A stretch of 56,658 bases of DNA from Sphingobium sp. (GCA_023266575.1 JAHFPV010000019.1:1-56658), one strand, 5' to 3'. Numbered from the stretch's first letter, positions 32,040 through 41,544 are shown. Numbers and translations: made by a program. The notes: generated from the letters alone by a model not told the origin.

Positions 32040-33809
32040 ATGACCTGCCTTGCTTTCCTGCCCGATTGGACCCGACGCCTCGCGCCGCTACTGCTGGCGA
32101 TCGCCTTGATCGTCGCTGCGTCGGCCCTGTTTGCCGATCGCTATCATCGCACGCTGCGCGCCCAGACGATCACGACGGAGCGCAACGAGACCACGCAGCA
32201 GACCCGCGCCGTGCTGCGCCTGCTGGAATCGGAGTTGCAGAAATTCCGCCTGCTGCCTGTTGTGCTGAGCGAATATCCCGATCTGCGCGCGGCGCTTCGG
32301 TCTGGCCGGGTGGACATGGCGCTCAATGACAAGCTGGCCGTGCTGAAGGCCAAGACCGGCGCGGGTGCGATCTTTGCGCTGGATCGGTCGGGCCGGACGA
32401 TCGCGGCGTCGAACGCGCGCCTGCCCGACAGCTTCGTGGGACAGGATTACAGCTTCCGTCCCTATTATCGCCTCGGCTGGACCAAGGGCGGCGGCGAATA
32501 TTTCGCGCTCGGCACGGTCAGCCATCGTCCCGGCCTCTATCTGTCCCGCCGGATCGAGAGCGGCGACGGCCCGATCGGCGTGATCGTGGTCAAGGTGGAG
32601 TTTGACGCGATCGAGCGGACCTGGCGGGACCAGCGGGCGCTCAGTTTCGTGGCCGACGCCAATGGCGTCCTGCTGCTCAGTAGCGACCCCACGCTGCGTT
32701 TTCGCGCTTTGCGGGCGATCGATCCGGCACGCAAGGCGAAGATCAAGCAGGCGCTGCAATTTGGCGGCGCGCCCCTGACACCGCTGGGTATCGCGATCGG
32801 TCCCGATGGCCTGACCCGGATGCGCGACGGGTCGCAGGCGATGACGGCTAGCCTGCCCGTGCCGGTGGCAGGCTGGCGGCTTTATCATGTCGAGCTGCTG
32901 GACAATGCGTTGCAGGCGACCCGGCAACGCGCCAATATCGCGGTATTTCTGTTCATCATGTTGCTGTCTTTGCTGCTCGCCGGGTTTGCCTGGGCGATAG
33001 TGCGCCGCCGCCGGGCGCATGAAGCGCGGGCCATATTGGAGCGGGAGGTGGCGTTGCGCACCGCCGATCTGGCGCGGGAAATGGATGCCCGCGCGACCGC
33101 CGACCAGCGCTATCGTCAGGCGCGCGAGGAACTGGCCCATGCCAATCGGCTTGGCACGCTGGGCACGATTTCGGCCGGCGTCGCCCATGAAATCAACCAG
33201 CCGGTCGCCACGATCCGCACCTTTGCCGAAAATGCGTCCGCCTTTCTGGACCGCGCGCAGCCGCAGCAGGCCGCCACCAATTTGCGTGAAATCGTGGCGA
33301 TGACCGACCGGATCGGCAGCATCACCGCGCAATTGCGTCGTTATGCCCGGCGCGGCGTCGGCGATATCGGCCCAGTGTCGCTGGCACAGGCGATGGATGG
33401 CGTGCGCCTGCTGGTCGGCGACCAGTTTCGCAGCGCCGGGGTGTCGCTGTCGCTGCCGACGCCCGGTCCTGACCTGAATGTCCGGGCAGGGCGCGTCCGG
33501 CTGGAACAGGTGTTGGTCAACCTGCTGACCAACGCGCTGGAGGCGGTGCGCGATCGGCCTGATTCCTGGGTCCGGGTCGATCTGATGCAATCGGACGGGC
33601 GCGTCATCCTGGACGTGCGCGACAGCGGCACGGGAATTGATCCCGCCATCGCCGACCAGCTGTTCATGCCCTTTGCCACCACCAAGACGGGCGGCCTCGG
33701 CCTCGGTCTCCACATCGCCCGCGACATCATGGTGGAGTTTGGCGGCACGCTCGACCATGTGGCCAGCGACGACCACACCTTGTTCCGCATGACATTGGAT
33801 GCCCTATGA
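32040..33809 (+). CDS. dctB: DctB-type sensor histidine kinase
   Basis: 589 residues from the ATG at 32040. One membrane helix (about 14-32) leads to a periplasmic double-PDC sensor with the DctB-like start LLESELQKFRLLPVVLSEYPDLRAAL, then a second helix near 300, a coiled linker, an H box (GVAHEINQPVATIRTF), N box (QVLVNLLTNALEA), and G boxes (DVRDSGTGID, GGLGLGLHIA). It senses dicarboxylates in the periplasm. ATG 31947 would add 31 residues without protein-like character and run through the palindromes. It overlaps dctD by ATGA. Confidence 0.92.
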   Translation: MTCLAFLPDWTRRLAPLLLAIALIVAASALFADRYHRTLRAQTITTERNETTQQTRAVLRLLESELQKFRLLPVVLSEYPDLRAALRSGRVDMALNDKLAVLKAKTGAGAIFALDRSGRTIAASNARLPDSFVGQDYSFRPYYRLGWTKGGGEYFALGTVSHRPGLYLSRRIESGDGPIGVIVVKVEFDAIERTWRDQRALSFVADANGVLLLSSDPTLRFRALRAIDPARKAKIKQALQFGGAPLTPLGIAIGPDGLTRMRDGSQAMTASLPVPVAGWRLYHVELLDNALQATRQRANIAVFLFIMLLSLLLAGFAWAIVRRRRAHEARAILEREVALRTADLAREMDARATADQRYRQAREELAHANRLGTLGTISAGVAHEINQPVATIRTFAENASAFLDRAQPQQAATNLREIVAMTDRIGSITAQLRRYARRGVGDIGPVSLAQAMDGVRLLVGDQFRSAGVSLSLPTPGPDLNVRAGRVRLEQVLVNLLTNALEAVRDRPDSWVRVDLMQSDGRVILDVRDSGTGIDPAIADQLFMPFATTKTGGLGLGLHIARDIMVEFGGTLDHVASDDHTLFRMTLDAL

Positions 33810-35131
33810 GTGAGCTGCCCATCCTGCTGGTCGATGATGACGATGCGCTACGGAGTGCCTTGGTCCAGTCCTTCCAACTGGCCGACATGGCGGTCGAGGC
33901 TTTTGCCGATGGCGCGTCGGCGCTGGCGCGGATCGACGCCGGATTTGGCGGCGCGATCATATCGGACATTCGGATGCCGCGCATGGATGGGATGGAGTTG
34001 TTCAAGCGGGTCGCGGCGATCGATCATGAAATTCCGGTGATCCTGATGACCGGGCATGGCGATGTGCCGATGGCGGTCGCAGCGCTCAAGACCGGGGCGT
34101 TCGATTTCATCGCCAAGCCCTTTGCCACCGATCATCTGGTCGCATCAGCCCGGCGGGCGCTGGAGATGCGGCGGCTGGTGCTGGACAATCGCCGCTTGCG
34201 CGCGGCTGCCGACGAAAGCGCGGGCGGCGAACCGCTGATCGGCGAAACCCCGGCCATGGTCCGCTTGCGCGAAAATATGCGCCAGGTCGCCGACGCCGAT
34301 GTCGACATATTGATCGAAGGGGAGACCGGCACCGGCAAGGAACTGGTCGCAACCCTTCTCCACCGCTGGAGCCGCAGGCGCGGTCGACCCTTTGTTGCGA
34401 TCAACTGCGCCGCGCTGCCCGATGCGATTGCGGAGGTCGATCTGTTCGGACAGGAAAGCGGGCGCGCCGCCCATAACCGCACGACCCAGCCGGGCAGGAT
34501 AGCCCGCGCCAACAAGGGGTCGCTCTTTCTGGACGAGATAGAGAGTAGTACGACCTGGTTGCAGGGCGCGCTGCTGCGCGTGCTGGAGGAACGGGAAATA
34601 TTGCCGGTCGGGGCGGAGCAGCCGCAGGCGGTGGACCTGCGCGTGATCGCGGCGACCAAGCCGGGGATCGAGGCCAGCGTCACCGCAGGCCGGTTTCGTG
34701 CGGACCTTCTCTATCGGCTCGACATGGTGCGGCTGCGCATTCCGCCGTTGCGTGAACGACGCGCCGACATTCCATTACTGTTCGGTTATCTGTTGCATCA
34801 GGCGGCCGACCAGATGAAGCGTGACGTTCCCCGCATCGGCCCGGACATTCAGGCCTATCTGGCGGACCATGACTGGCCGGGCAATGTGCGCGAACTCACC
34901 AATTTCGCCAAGCGGACCGTGTTGGGAATGCAGGCGGATGGCGCGGGGGAGGGGGGTGCGCTCTCCCTTACCCAGCAGGTCGAACGTTTCGAGGCGGGCG
35001 TGATCCGGCAGGTGTTGGAGCGGGTCGGGGGCGACGCGCGGTCGGCCATGGCCGAACTGCATCTGCCGCGCAAAACCTTCTACGACAAACTCAACCGCCA
35101 CGGGATAGAGATTGACCGATACCGGCGATGA
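33806..35131 (+). CDS. dctD: DctD-like response regulator lacking the sigma-54 GAFTGA loop
   Basis: 441 residues: receiver domain with phospho-acceptor D54 (SDIRMPRMDG), AAA+ domain with Walker A GETGTGKE (172-179) and Walker B SLFLDE (239-244), and a Fis-type helix-turn-helix (HLPRKTFYDKLNRHGI). At the position of the sigma-54-contacting GAFTGA motif, after VDLFGQES, the sequence reads GRAAHN (about 219-224). All other DctD landmarks are intact. It therefore probably cannot open sigma-54 promoters and may act with sigma-70, as known for NtrC of Rhodobacter. Paired with dctB and divergent from dctA. Confidence 0.92.
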   Translation: MSELPILLVDDDDALRSALVQSFQLADMAVEAFADGASALARIDAGFGGAIISDIRMPRMDGMELFKRVAAIDHEIPVILMTGHGDVPMAVAALKTGAFDFIAKPFATDHLVASARRALEMRRLVLDNRRLRAAADESAGGEPLIGETPAMVRLRENMRQVADADVDILIEGETGTGKELVATLLHRWSRRRGRPFVAINCAALPDAIAEVDLFGQESGRAAHNRTTQPGRIARANKGSLFLDEIESSTTWLQGALLRVLEEREILPVGAEQPQAVDLRVIAATKPGIEASVTAGRFRADLLYRLDMVRLRIPPLRERRADIPLLFGYLLHQAADQMKRDVPRIGPDIQAYLADHDWPGNVRELTNFAKRTVLGMQADGAGEGGALSLTQQVERFEAGVIRQVLERVGGDARSAMAELHLPRKTFYDKLNRHGIEIDRYRR

Positions 35132-35219
35132 GCTGTTCACAGGGGTAAGCGCTTTTTTGCAACGATCCGTGCAAGTCATTCTATTGGATCGGTAGGGCAG
35201 GATCGGCCTAAAGGGGGCC
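35132..35219. other. Spacer before the purine superoperon
   Basis: Only 88 bases separate dctD from the first purine gene. A short inverted repeat TTGCA-N8-TGCAA (about 35157-35174) and AAAGGGGG just before the ATG (ribosome site) are visible. The purine operon promoter must be here or inside dctD; I cannot place it with confidence. Confidence 0.35.
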
Positions 35220-36356
35220 ATGGTCCGCGTTTCCAAGCCTTCCTTTCTGCCCGACCCGTTTCTGCTCTGCCTGATTGCGACGGTGGCAGCCGCGTCGTTC
35301 GTTCCGGTGCGCGGCGCGGCGATCCCTTGGGTCGAGGCGGTGACGGACTTCGCGATTGCGTTGCTTTTTTTCCTGCACGGGGCAAAATTGTCGCGCGACG
35401 CGGTGCTTGCGGGGGCGGGCAACTGGCGGCTGCACCTCTACGTGCTGGCCTCGACCTATATTCTTTTTCCCGTCATCGGCCTCAGCCTCGTCGCCCTGTT
35501 GCGCGGCCATGGCGATGGACTGCTGCTGACCGGCCTGCTCTATCTCAGCCTGCTGCCATCGACGGTCCAGTCCTCGATCGCCTTTACTGCGATTGCTGGG
35601 GGCAATGTCGCGGCGGCGGTGTGCAGCGCATCCCTGTCCAACATCGTCGGCATCATCCTGACGCCGCTTCTGGTCGGGTTGTTCATGGCGGTGGATGGCG
35701 GGGGTAGCGGCTTTCCCTGGCACTCGGTGCAGGCGATCGCGCTGCAACTGCTCGTTCCCTTCCTTGCCGGGCATCTGCTGCGGCCATGGATCGGCGCGTT
35801 CATCGACCGCCACAAGACGATATTGATGCCGGTCGATCGCGGGTCGATCCTGCTGGTCGTCTATACAGCGTTCAGCGCGGCGGTGGTGGGAGGCATCTGG
35901 TCGCAGGTGGGGATTGCCGACCTGTTGCTCCTGCTGCTGCTCAGCCTGGTGATGCTGATCATCGTGATGGGCGCGAATCTGGGCCTTGCGCGCCTCGTCG
36001 GCCTGCCGCGTGCGGACATGATCGTTCTGCTGTTCTGCGGGTCGAAGAAGAGCTTGGTGTCGGGCGTGCCGATGGCGGGCGCTTTGTTCCCGGCGGCGCA
36101 GGTCGGCGTCATCATCCTGCCGCTGATGATCTTCCACCAGATCCAGCTGTTCCTGTGCGCCGCGCTGGCGAGCCGCTTCGCGCGACGAGGCGCAACGCCC
36201 CAGCGCCCGCCACTGCCACGCACCGTGGCGGAGATTGAAGGCGCAGCGCAGCGGCTGGGTCTGACCATAGTCGAACCCTGCATGGCGGGCGTCACCGCCA
36301 ATCTGGCACTGCTGGATCGCCATGCCGACACGCTGTTTGCAACGGAAAAATCGTGA
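35220..36356 (+). CDS. SBF-type transporter fused to an HpxX/AtzG-like domain
   Basis: 378 residues. Residues 1-330 are a polytopic bile-acid:sodium-symporter-like (SBF) protein with about ten helices (LLFFLHGAKLSRDA, SLLPSTVQSSIAFT, FCGSKKSLVSGVPMA). After a PPLPR linker, residues 335-375 read VAEIEGAAQRLGLTI-x3-CMAGVTANLALLDRHAD, matching the short HpxX/AtzG proteins (about 65 residues) that normally form a separate subunit of the adjacent AtzE/HpxY-type amidase. It is translationally coupled to that amidase (ATGA). The transporter may import an oxalurate-like or ureide compound. The fusion is seen directly in one uninterrupted frame; I know of no described example. Confidence 0.82.
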   Translation: MVRVSKPSFLPDPFLLCLIATVAAASFVPVRGAAIPWVEAVTDFAIALLFFLHGAKLSRDAVLAGAGNWRLHLYVLASTYILFPVIGLSLVALLRGHGDGLLLTGLLYLSLLPSTVQSSIAFTAIAGGNVAAAVCSASLSNIVGIILTPLLVGLFMAVDGGGSGFPWHSVQAIALQLLVPFLAGHLLRPWIGAFIDRHKTILMPVDRGSILLVVYTAFSAAVVGGIWSQVGIADLLLLLLLSLVMLIIVMGANLGLARLVGLPRADMIVLLFCGSKKSLVSGVPMAGALFPAAQVGVIILPLMIFHQIQLFLCAALASRFARRGATPQRPPLPRTVAEIEGAAQRLGLTIVEPCMAGVTANLALLDRHADTLFATEKS

Positions 36357-37684
36357 AACAGGCCGTCGAGATCGCCGCCGCTGTCCGGTCGGGGCAGACC
36401 AGCGCCATGGCCGTGCTGGAGCAATGCCTTGCCGGATTGGCGGCAGACGGCGGGCGACTGGTCGCGGTAACGCGCATCCTGGCCGACCGCGCCCGGTCGG
36501 AGGCCGCAGCCGTCGATGCCACTATCGCTGCGGGGCGTGATCCGGGGCCGCTGGCGGGCGTGCCTTATGGCGTCAAGGATCTGTTCGATGTGCGCGCGTT
36601 GCCGACCACCGCAGGGTCCAGCCTCTATGCCGATGCGCCGCCCGCGCAGGCCGATGCGGACGCCATCAGCCGCCTGCACGTCGCAGGCGCGGTGCTGGTC
36701 GCGACGCTCAATATGGACGAATTCGCTTATGGCTTCGCCACCATCAACGCCCGGCACGGCACGACGCGCAATCCCCATGATCTTGATCGGCTGGCAGGCG
36801 GATCGTCCGGCGGATCTGCGGCTGTGGTTGCGGCGGGGTTGCTGCCTTTCTCGCTAGGGTCCGACACTAACGGATCGATCCGCGTTCCTGCCAGCCTGAC
36901 CGGCATTTACGGTATCAAGCCCAGCCATGGCGCGCTGCCCATGGGCGGAGTGTTTCCCTTTGCCGACAGTTTCGACGATATTGGCCCCTTCACCCTGTCG
37001 GTGGCGGACATGCAATGTATCTGGGATGCGCTGGCGGGAAGTCACACCGCCGCCAGCGATCCGATCCGCATCGCTCGATTGGGCGGGCGCTTCCGCGACA
37101 ATGTCGACCCCGACCAGATCGCCGCGATGGATGCGATCGCGCCCGACGCGCCACTGATCGAACTGCCCGATATCGCGCGGGCGCGCTCTGCCGCCTTCCT
37201 GATCACCGCCGCAGAAGGGGGCAGGTTGCATCGCGAGGCTCTGGGCCGCGACGCGATGTCGTTCGATCCGGCGACCCGCGACCGGCTGATTGCAGGCGCA
37301 CTGCTCCCCGACGCGCTCTACGACGCGGCGCAGGCGTTTCGCGCGGACTATAAGCAACGCATCGTCGCCATCATGGACGATTACGACCTGTTGCTGGCCC
37401 CCGCAACGCCCTGTGTCGCGCCGCTGATCGCCGATCCGCGCATTATGATCGACGGTGCGCTGTCGCCCGCCCGCGCGGATCTGGGCATTCATAGCCAGCC
37501 GATCAGCTTTACCGGCCTGCCCTCGCTCAGCGTGCCGCTGCGCCGACCGGGCCGCTTGCCGCTGGGGCTGCAACTGATTGGCAGGCCGGGGGGCGAAGCG
37601 ACATTATTCCGCTTCGCCGCAACACTGGAATATAAGGGGCTGACCGGCGTAACATCGCCCGTCAAACAGGGGGACGCACTATGA
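36353..37684 (+). CDS. hpxY: AtzE/HpxY-family amidase (oxalurate branch)
   Basis: 443-residue amidase-signature enzyme. The Ser-cisSer-Lys triad is present: Lys in GVKDLFD, the cis-Ser in GGSSGGSAA, and the nucleophile Ser in SDTNGSIRVPAS. It groups by eye with AtzE-like amidases, which need an AtzG/HpxX partner; that partner is the tail of the preceding SBF protein. With hpxW and hpxZ further along the same operon, it probably acts on oxalurate from the ureidoglycine-glyoxylate aminotransferase step. Start ATG overlaps the preceding stop. Confidence 0.85.
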   Translation: MKQAVEIAAAVRSGQTSAMAVLEQCLAGLAADGGRLVAVTRILADRARSEAAAVDATIAAGRDPGPLAGVPYGVKDLFDVRALPTTAGSSLYADAPPAQADADAISRLHVAGAVLVATLNMDEFAYGFATINARHGTTRNPHDLDRLAGGSSGGSAAVVAAGLLPFSLGSDTNGSIRVPASLTGIYGIKPSHGALPMGGVFPFADSFDDIGPFTLSVADMQCIWDALAGSHTAASDPIRIARLGGRFRDNVDPDQIAAMDAIAPDAPLIELPDIARARSAAFLITAAEGGRLHREALGRDAMSFDPATRDRLIAGALLPDALYDAAQAFRADYKQRIVAIMDDYDLLLAPATPCVAPLIADPRIMIDGALSPARADLGIHSQPISFTGLPSLSVPLRRPGRLPLGLQLIGRPGGEATLFRFAATLEYKGLTGVTSPVKQGDAL

Positions 37685-39042
37685 CGGATGTGGCGGTAAA
37701 GCCGGGGCCGGGGAACGGGACGGGGCGGCTCGAACGCTATTTCAGCCTGTCGGAACGGGCCACGTCGGCGCAGACGGAGGTGCTGGCCGGCTTCACCACC
37801 TTCCTGACCATGGCCTATATCGTGCTGGTCAATCCCGCGATCCTGGGACAGGCGGGGATGCCGATCGCGGCGGTCGCGGCGGCGACCTGTTTTGCCGCGG
37901 CCTTTGGCTCGATCCTGATGGGGCTGGTCGCCAATACCCCGCTGGCGCTGGCACCGGGCATGGGCCTCAACGCCTATTTCAGCTTCACCGTGGTCCAGCA
38001 GATGGGCGTCCCCTGGCCGGTCGCGCTGGGATGCGTGTTCATTTCCGGCATCGCCTTCCTGATCCTGACGCTGACCGGCGTGCGCCAGATGATCGTTGCA
38101 GCCATTCCGATGCATCTGTTCGCGGCGGTGGCGGGCGGCATCGGCCTGTTCATCGGCTTTATCGGCCTGAAGAACGCAGGCATCGTCGTCGCCAATCCGG
38201 CGACCTTCGTGGCACTGGGCGACTTGAAGGCACCCGGCGCAGCGCTCGCCTTGTTCGGCCTGCTGGTCATCGGCGTGCTGAGCGTGTGGAATGTGCGCGG
38301 CGCGATGCTGATCGGCATCGTCGCGACCACTTTGGTGGGATGGCTGTGCGGCCAGGTGGTGATCAACCCGGAACCCTACAGCCTCGACGCGCTGACCGGC
38401 ACCGCCTTCAAACTCGACCTGTCGGGCGTGTTCGGCCTGACCGGCAGCCATGGCCTCGGCCTTCTCGAAATCCTCTTCGTCTTTCTCTTCGTCGACCTGT
38501 TCGACAATATCGGCACGCTGGTCGCGGTCACCAAGCGGGCGGGGCTGATGGACAAGGCGGGGCGCATCCCCGGTCTCAACCGCATCCTCATCACTGACGC
38601 GGCCGCCACGATCGTCGGGTCGGTGGCGGGCACCAGCACCGTCACCTCCTATGTCGAAAGCGCGGCGGGCGTGCAGGCGGGCGGGCGCACCGGGCTGACG
38701 GCGGTTGTCACCGGCATATTGTTCCTGGCGACCATGTTCGTTGCCCCCTATGCGCAAATCGTCCCGCTGGCCGCCACCGCGCCCGCGCTCATCATCGTGG
38801 GCGGGCTGATGCTGCTGCCGCTGACCGAAATAGAGTGGGAGGACCCGCTCTCGGCGATCCCCGCCTTCCTCACCGTGGCGATGATTCCGCTCACTTTCTC
38901 GATCGCAAACGGGCTGGCCTTCGGCATCACCGCCCACGCCATATTGAAGCTGCTGCGCGGTACCGCGACCAAAGCCGACTGGTTCCTGTTCCTGCTGGCC
39001 GCCCTGTTCGTCGTCCGCTTCATCTGGATGAGCGCGGCATGA
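37681..39042 (+). CDS. NCS2 purine permease (AzgA-like)
   Basis: 453 residues with about 13 membrane segments. The N-terminus LERYFSLSERATSAQTEVLAGFTTFLTMAYIVLVNPAIL and the later NTPLALAPGMGLNAYFSFTVV and FDNIGTLVAVTKRAGL are hallmarks of the AzgA branch, which imports adenine, guanine and hypoxanthine with protons; the uric acid/xanthine branch differs. This fits the exported nucleoside-cleaving enzymes encoded nearby, whose released bases it would take up. Coupled on both sides by ATGA overlaps. Confidence 0.93.
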   Translation: MTDVAVKPGPGNGTGRLERYFSLSERATSAQTEVLAGFTTFLTMAYIVLVNPAILGQAGMPIAAVAAATCFAAAFGSILMGLVANTPLALAPGMGLNAYFSFTVVQQMGVPWPVALGCVFISGIAFLILTLTGVRQMIVAAIPMHLFAAVAGGIGLFIGFIGLKNAGIVVANPATFVALGDLKAPGAALALFGLLVIGVLSVWNVRGAMLIGIVATTLVGWLCGQVVINPEPYSLDALTGTAFKLDLSGVFGLTGSHGLGLLEILFVFLFVDLFDNIGTLVAVTKRAGLMDKAGRIPGLNRILITDAAATIVGSVAGTSTVTSYVESAAGVQAGGRTGLTAVVTGILFLATMFVAPYAQIVPLAATAPALIIVGGLMLLPLTEIEWEDPLSAIPAFLTVAMIPLTFSIANGLAFGITAHAILKLLRGTATKADWFLFLLAALFVVRFIWMSAA

Positions 39043-39956
39043 TGCGCGCGCTCTGCATAGCCCTGTGCGCGCTGCTGCTGCCGGTTCCGGCGCAGGCGAA
39101 GCCGCTCGACCGGACGCCGCGCACGGTGGTCATGACCGCCTTCGCGCCCGAATGGGATGCGCTGGCCCATACGGTCGTCAAGCCCCGGACCTATAAGGTC
39201 AACGGCCTCACCTTCCTGACCGGCACCATGGCGGGCAAGCCCGTGTTGCTGATGCAGAGCGGCGTCAGCATGGTCAACGCGGCGATGAATACCCAATTGG
39301 TTCTGGATCGCTTCACGGTAAAGCGCATCGTCTTTTCCGGCATTGCGGGCGGCGTCGATCCCGCTTTGTCGATCGGCGACGTCATCGTGGCGGAGGATTG
39401 GGCGCAATATCTGGAAGTGTCCTTCGCGCGTCAGACGCCGCAGGGCTGGGTCGTCCCCGAACCCGTCGATGCCGACGCGCCGCCGCCATTCGGCATGATG
39501 TTCCCGCGCGGGGTGAGGTTGGGTAATGCGACGGAAACGCCGCGCCGCCAGTATCGGCAGGCGGTCGATCCTGCGCTGCTGGCGCTCGCCCGGAAAATCG
39601 CGCCTGGCCTGACCCTGCGCCGCTGTGTGGAGGGACAGGCGACCGCGACAAACTGCCTGACCCATGAGCCAAAATTCGTGGTGGGCGGCACTGGCGTCAG
39701 CGCCGGTGTCTATGCCGACAATGCCGAATTTCGCGACTATCTGGCCAAGGCATGGCGCGCGCGCGTCCTCGACATGGAAAGCGCCGCAGTGGTGCAGGTC
39801 GCCTATGCCAATCAGGTGCCTGCCATCGTGTTCCGCAGCCTGTCTGACCTCGCCGGAGGCGACGCGGGCGCGAACCAGATGACCACGTTCATGGCGCTGG
39901 CCTCGGTCAACAGCGCTGATGTCGTGCGCGCCTTCGTCGCCGCGCTGCCGGACTAG
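39039..39956 (+). CDS. Exported nucleoside phosphorylase-superfamily enzyme
   Basis: 305 residues with a signal peptide (RALCIALCALLLPVPAQA). The mature part has the MTA/SAH-nucleosidase fold: VVMTAFAPEWDAL, GVSMVNAAMNTQLVLDRF, IVFSGIAGGVDPALSIGDVIVAEDW, and the substrate-binding VLDMESAAVVQVAYANQVPAIVFRSLSD with the conserved Glu. Cytosolic relatives cleave methylthioadenosine; a periplasmic copy in a purine operon is more likely to split purine nucleosides to bases for the NCS2 permease. The start is at an ATGATG overlapping the previous stop. Confidence 0.82.
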   Translation: MMRALCIALCALLLPVPAQAKPLDRTPRTVVMTAFAPEWDALAHTVVKPRTYKVNGLTFLTGTMAGKPVLLMQSGVSMVNAAMNTQLVLDRFTVKRIVFSGIAGGVDPALSIGDVIVAEDWAQYLEVSFARQTPQGWVVPEPVDADAPPPFGMMFPRGVRLGNATETPRRQYRQAVDPALLALARKIAPGLTLRRCVEGQATATNCLTHEPKFVVGGTGVSAGVYADNAEFRDYLAKAWRARVLDMESAAVVQVAYANQVPAIVFRSLSDLAGGDAGANQMTTFMALASVNSADVVRAFVAALPD

Positions 39957-39957
39957 G

Positions 39958-41544
39958 ATGATGGCGCTTTCCACCATCAGCGGCACGAACGGCATGGTCA
40001 CCGCGCCCCATTTTCTGGCGGCGCAGGCGGGTTGCGACGTGTTGAAGGACGGCGGCAACGCGGTCGAGGCTGCCGTCGCCGTCGCCGCCACGCTGGCCGT
40101 CGTCTATCCGCATATGACCGGCATTGGCGGTGACAGTTTCTGGCTGGTCGCAGAGCCGGATGGCGCGATCCATAGCGTGCATGGCTGCGGCGGCGCGGCA
40201 GCTAAAGCAGACCTTGCCCTCTATGCCGGGCTGGACGCGGTGCCGACACGGGGACCACTTGCCGCCAACACGGTGGCAGGCACCCTGTCGGGCTGGACGG
40301 CGATATTGGAAAGCGGCGGCGGCAATCTGCCTTTGTCCCGCCTGTTGTGCGACGCCATCCACCATGCCGAAACTGGCGTGGCCGTGACCAGCGGCGGCGC
40401 GGCTATCTCGGTGGCCAAGGGCGGCGAACTGCGCGTCCAGCCCGGCGCCTATGCCGCGATCTTCGAGCCGGAAGGCCGCTCCTTGCGAGAAGGTGATGTG
40501 CTGCGCCAGCCCGCGCTCGCCGCGACGCTGCGGATGATTGCTGATAATGGCGCCGCCGATTTCTATACCGGCGCGCTGGCCGATCTGGTCGCGCAGGATC
40601 TGGCGGAACTGGGCAGCCCGGTCAGCCGCGATGATCTCGCCGCGCATCGGGCCACCCGCCCCGTGCCGCTCACGACCCGCATCACCGGCATCGATCTCTA
40701 TAACAGCGCGCCGCCGACGCAGGGCTTGGCGTCCCTCATGATCCTCGCTTTGTTCGACCGGCTGCGCGCGACCCAGGTGGACGGTTTCGACCATGTCCAT
40801 GGTCTCGTCGAGGCGACCAAGCAGGCTTTCCTGCTGCGCGACACCCATGTCGGCGATCCCGCCTTCCATGATTTCGATTATCAGGGATTGCTGGGCGATC
40901 CTGCCGCGCTGGATGCCATCGCCGCGTCCATCGACCCCTCCCGCGCCATGCCCTGGCCCCGCCCGTCGGCGCAGGGCGACACCTGCTGGTTCGCTGCCGC
41001 TGACCGGGAGGGCAGGGTGGTGAGCGCCATCCAGTCCACTTATCATGAATTCGGATCGGGGCTTGTCCTGCCACGGACCGGCATCACCTGGCAGAATAGG
41101 GGCAGCAGCTTCCGGCTGGCAGCGGACGGCTGGAACGCGCTCAAACCGGGTCGCAAACCCTTCCACACGCTCAACCCCGCGCTCGCCCGCTTCGATGACG
41201 GGCGGCTCATGGCCTATGGCACGATGGGGGGCGAAGGCCAGCCACAAACCCAGGCCGCGCTCTTCACCCGCTATGCCCGGTTCGGCGTCGATCTCCAGCA
41301 GGCAATCAGCGCGCCGCGATGGCTGTTGGGGCGAACCTGGGGCGAGGACAGCACGACATTGAAGCTGGAGGACGGGTTTGACGATGCGCTCTATGCAGAG
41401 CTTGCAGCGGCGGGCCATTATGTCGAGCGGGTCGGGCCACTGACCGCGATGATGGGTCATGCCGGTGCCATCGTCCGCCACGCCGACGGTCGCCTGGACG
41501 GCGCAACCGATCCGCGCAGCGACGGGCAGGTGGCGACATGGTGA
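39958..41544 (+). CDS. hpxW: Gamma-glutamyltranspeptidase-like oxamate amidohydrolase (HpxW-like)
   Basis: 528 residues of the Ntn-hydrolase GGT family without a signal peptide, hence cytosolic. Autoprocessing would expose Thr342 in QGDTCWFAAADREG; downstream QSTYHEFGSGLVLP and MGGEGQPQTQAAL form the expected small-subunit active site. HpxW of Klebsiella, of the same family, hydrolyses oxamate to oxalate and ammonia. The operon also holds hpxY and hpxZ. Two adjacent ATGs (39958, 39961) are possible starts. The stop overlaps the next gene by eight bases. Confidence 0.85.
   Translation: MMALSTISGTNGMVTAPHFLAAQAGCDVLKDGGNAVEAAVAVAATLAVVYPHMTGIGGDSFWLVAEPDGAIHSVHGCGGAAAKADLALYAGLDAVPTRGPLAANTVAGTLSGWTAILESGGGNLPLSRLLCDAIHHAETGVAVTSGGAAISVAKGGELRVQPGAYAAIFEPEGRSLREGDVLRQPALAATLRMIADNGAADFYTGALADLVAQDLAELGSPVSRDDLAAHRATRPVPLTTRITGIDLYNSAPPTQGLASLMILALFDRLRATQVDGFDHVHGLVEATKQAFLLRDTHVGDPAFHDFDYQGLLGDPAALDAIAASIDPSRAMPWPRPSAQGDTCWFAAADREGRVVSAIQSTYHEFGSGLVLPRTGITWQNRGSSFRLAADGWNALKPGRKPFHTLNPALARFDDGRLMAYGTMGGEGQPQTQAALFTRYARFGVDLQQAISAPRWLLGRTWGEDSTTLKLEDGFDDALYAELAAAGHYVERVGPLTAMMGHAGAIVRHADGRLDGATDPRSDGQVATW

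Noticed and set aside
32088-33776. 562-residue open frame antisense to dctB
   Set aside because: It mirrors a well-recognised histidine kinase. Its translation is rich in R, H, Q and D as expected of antisense GC-rich codons, and no domain is visible.
36180-36356. Frameshift between an SBF gene and a separate hpxX
   Set aside because: The frame is uninterrupted through the linker, and no independent start with a ribosome site is seen before the HpxX-like part, so a genuine fusion is more likely.
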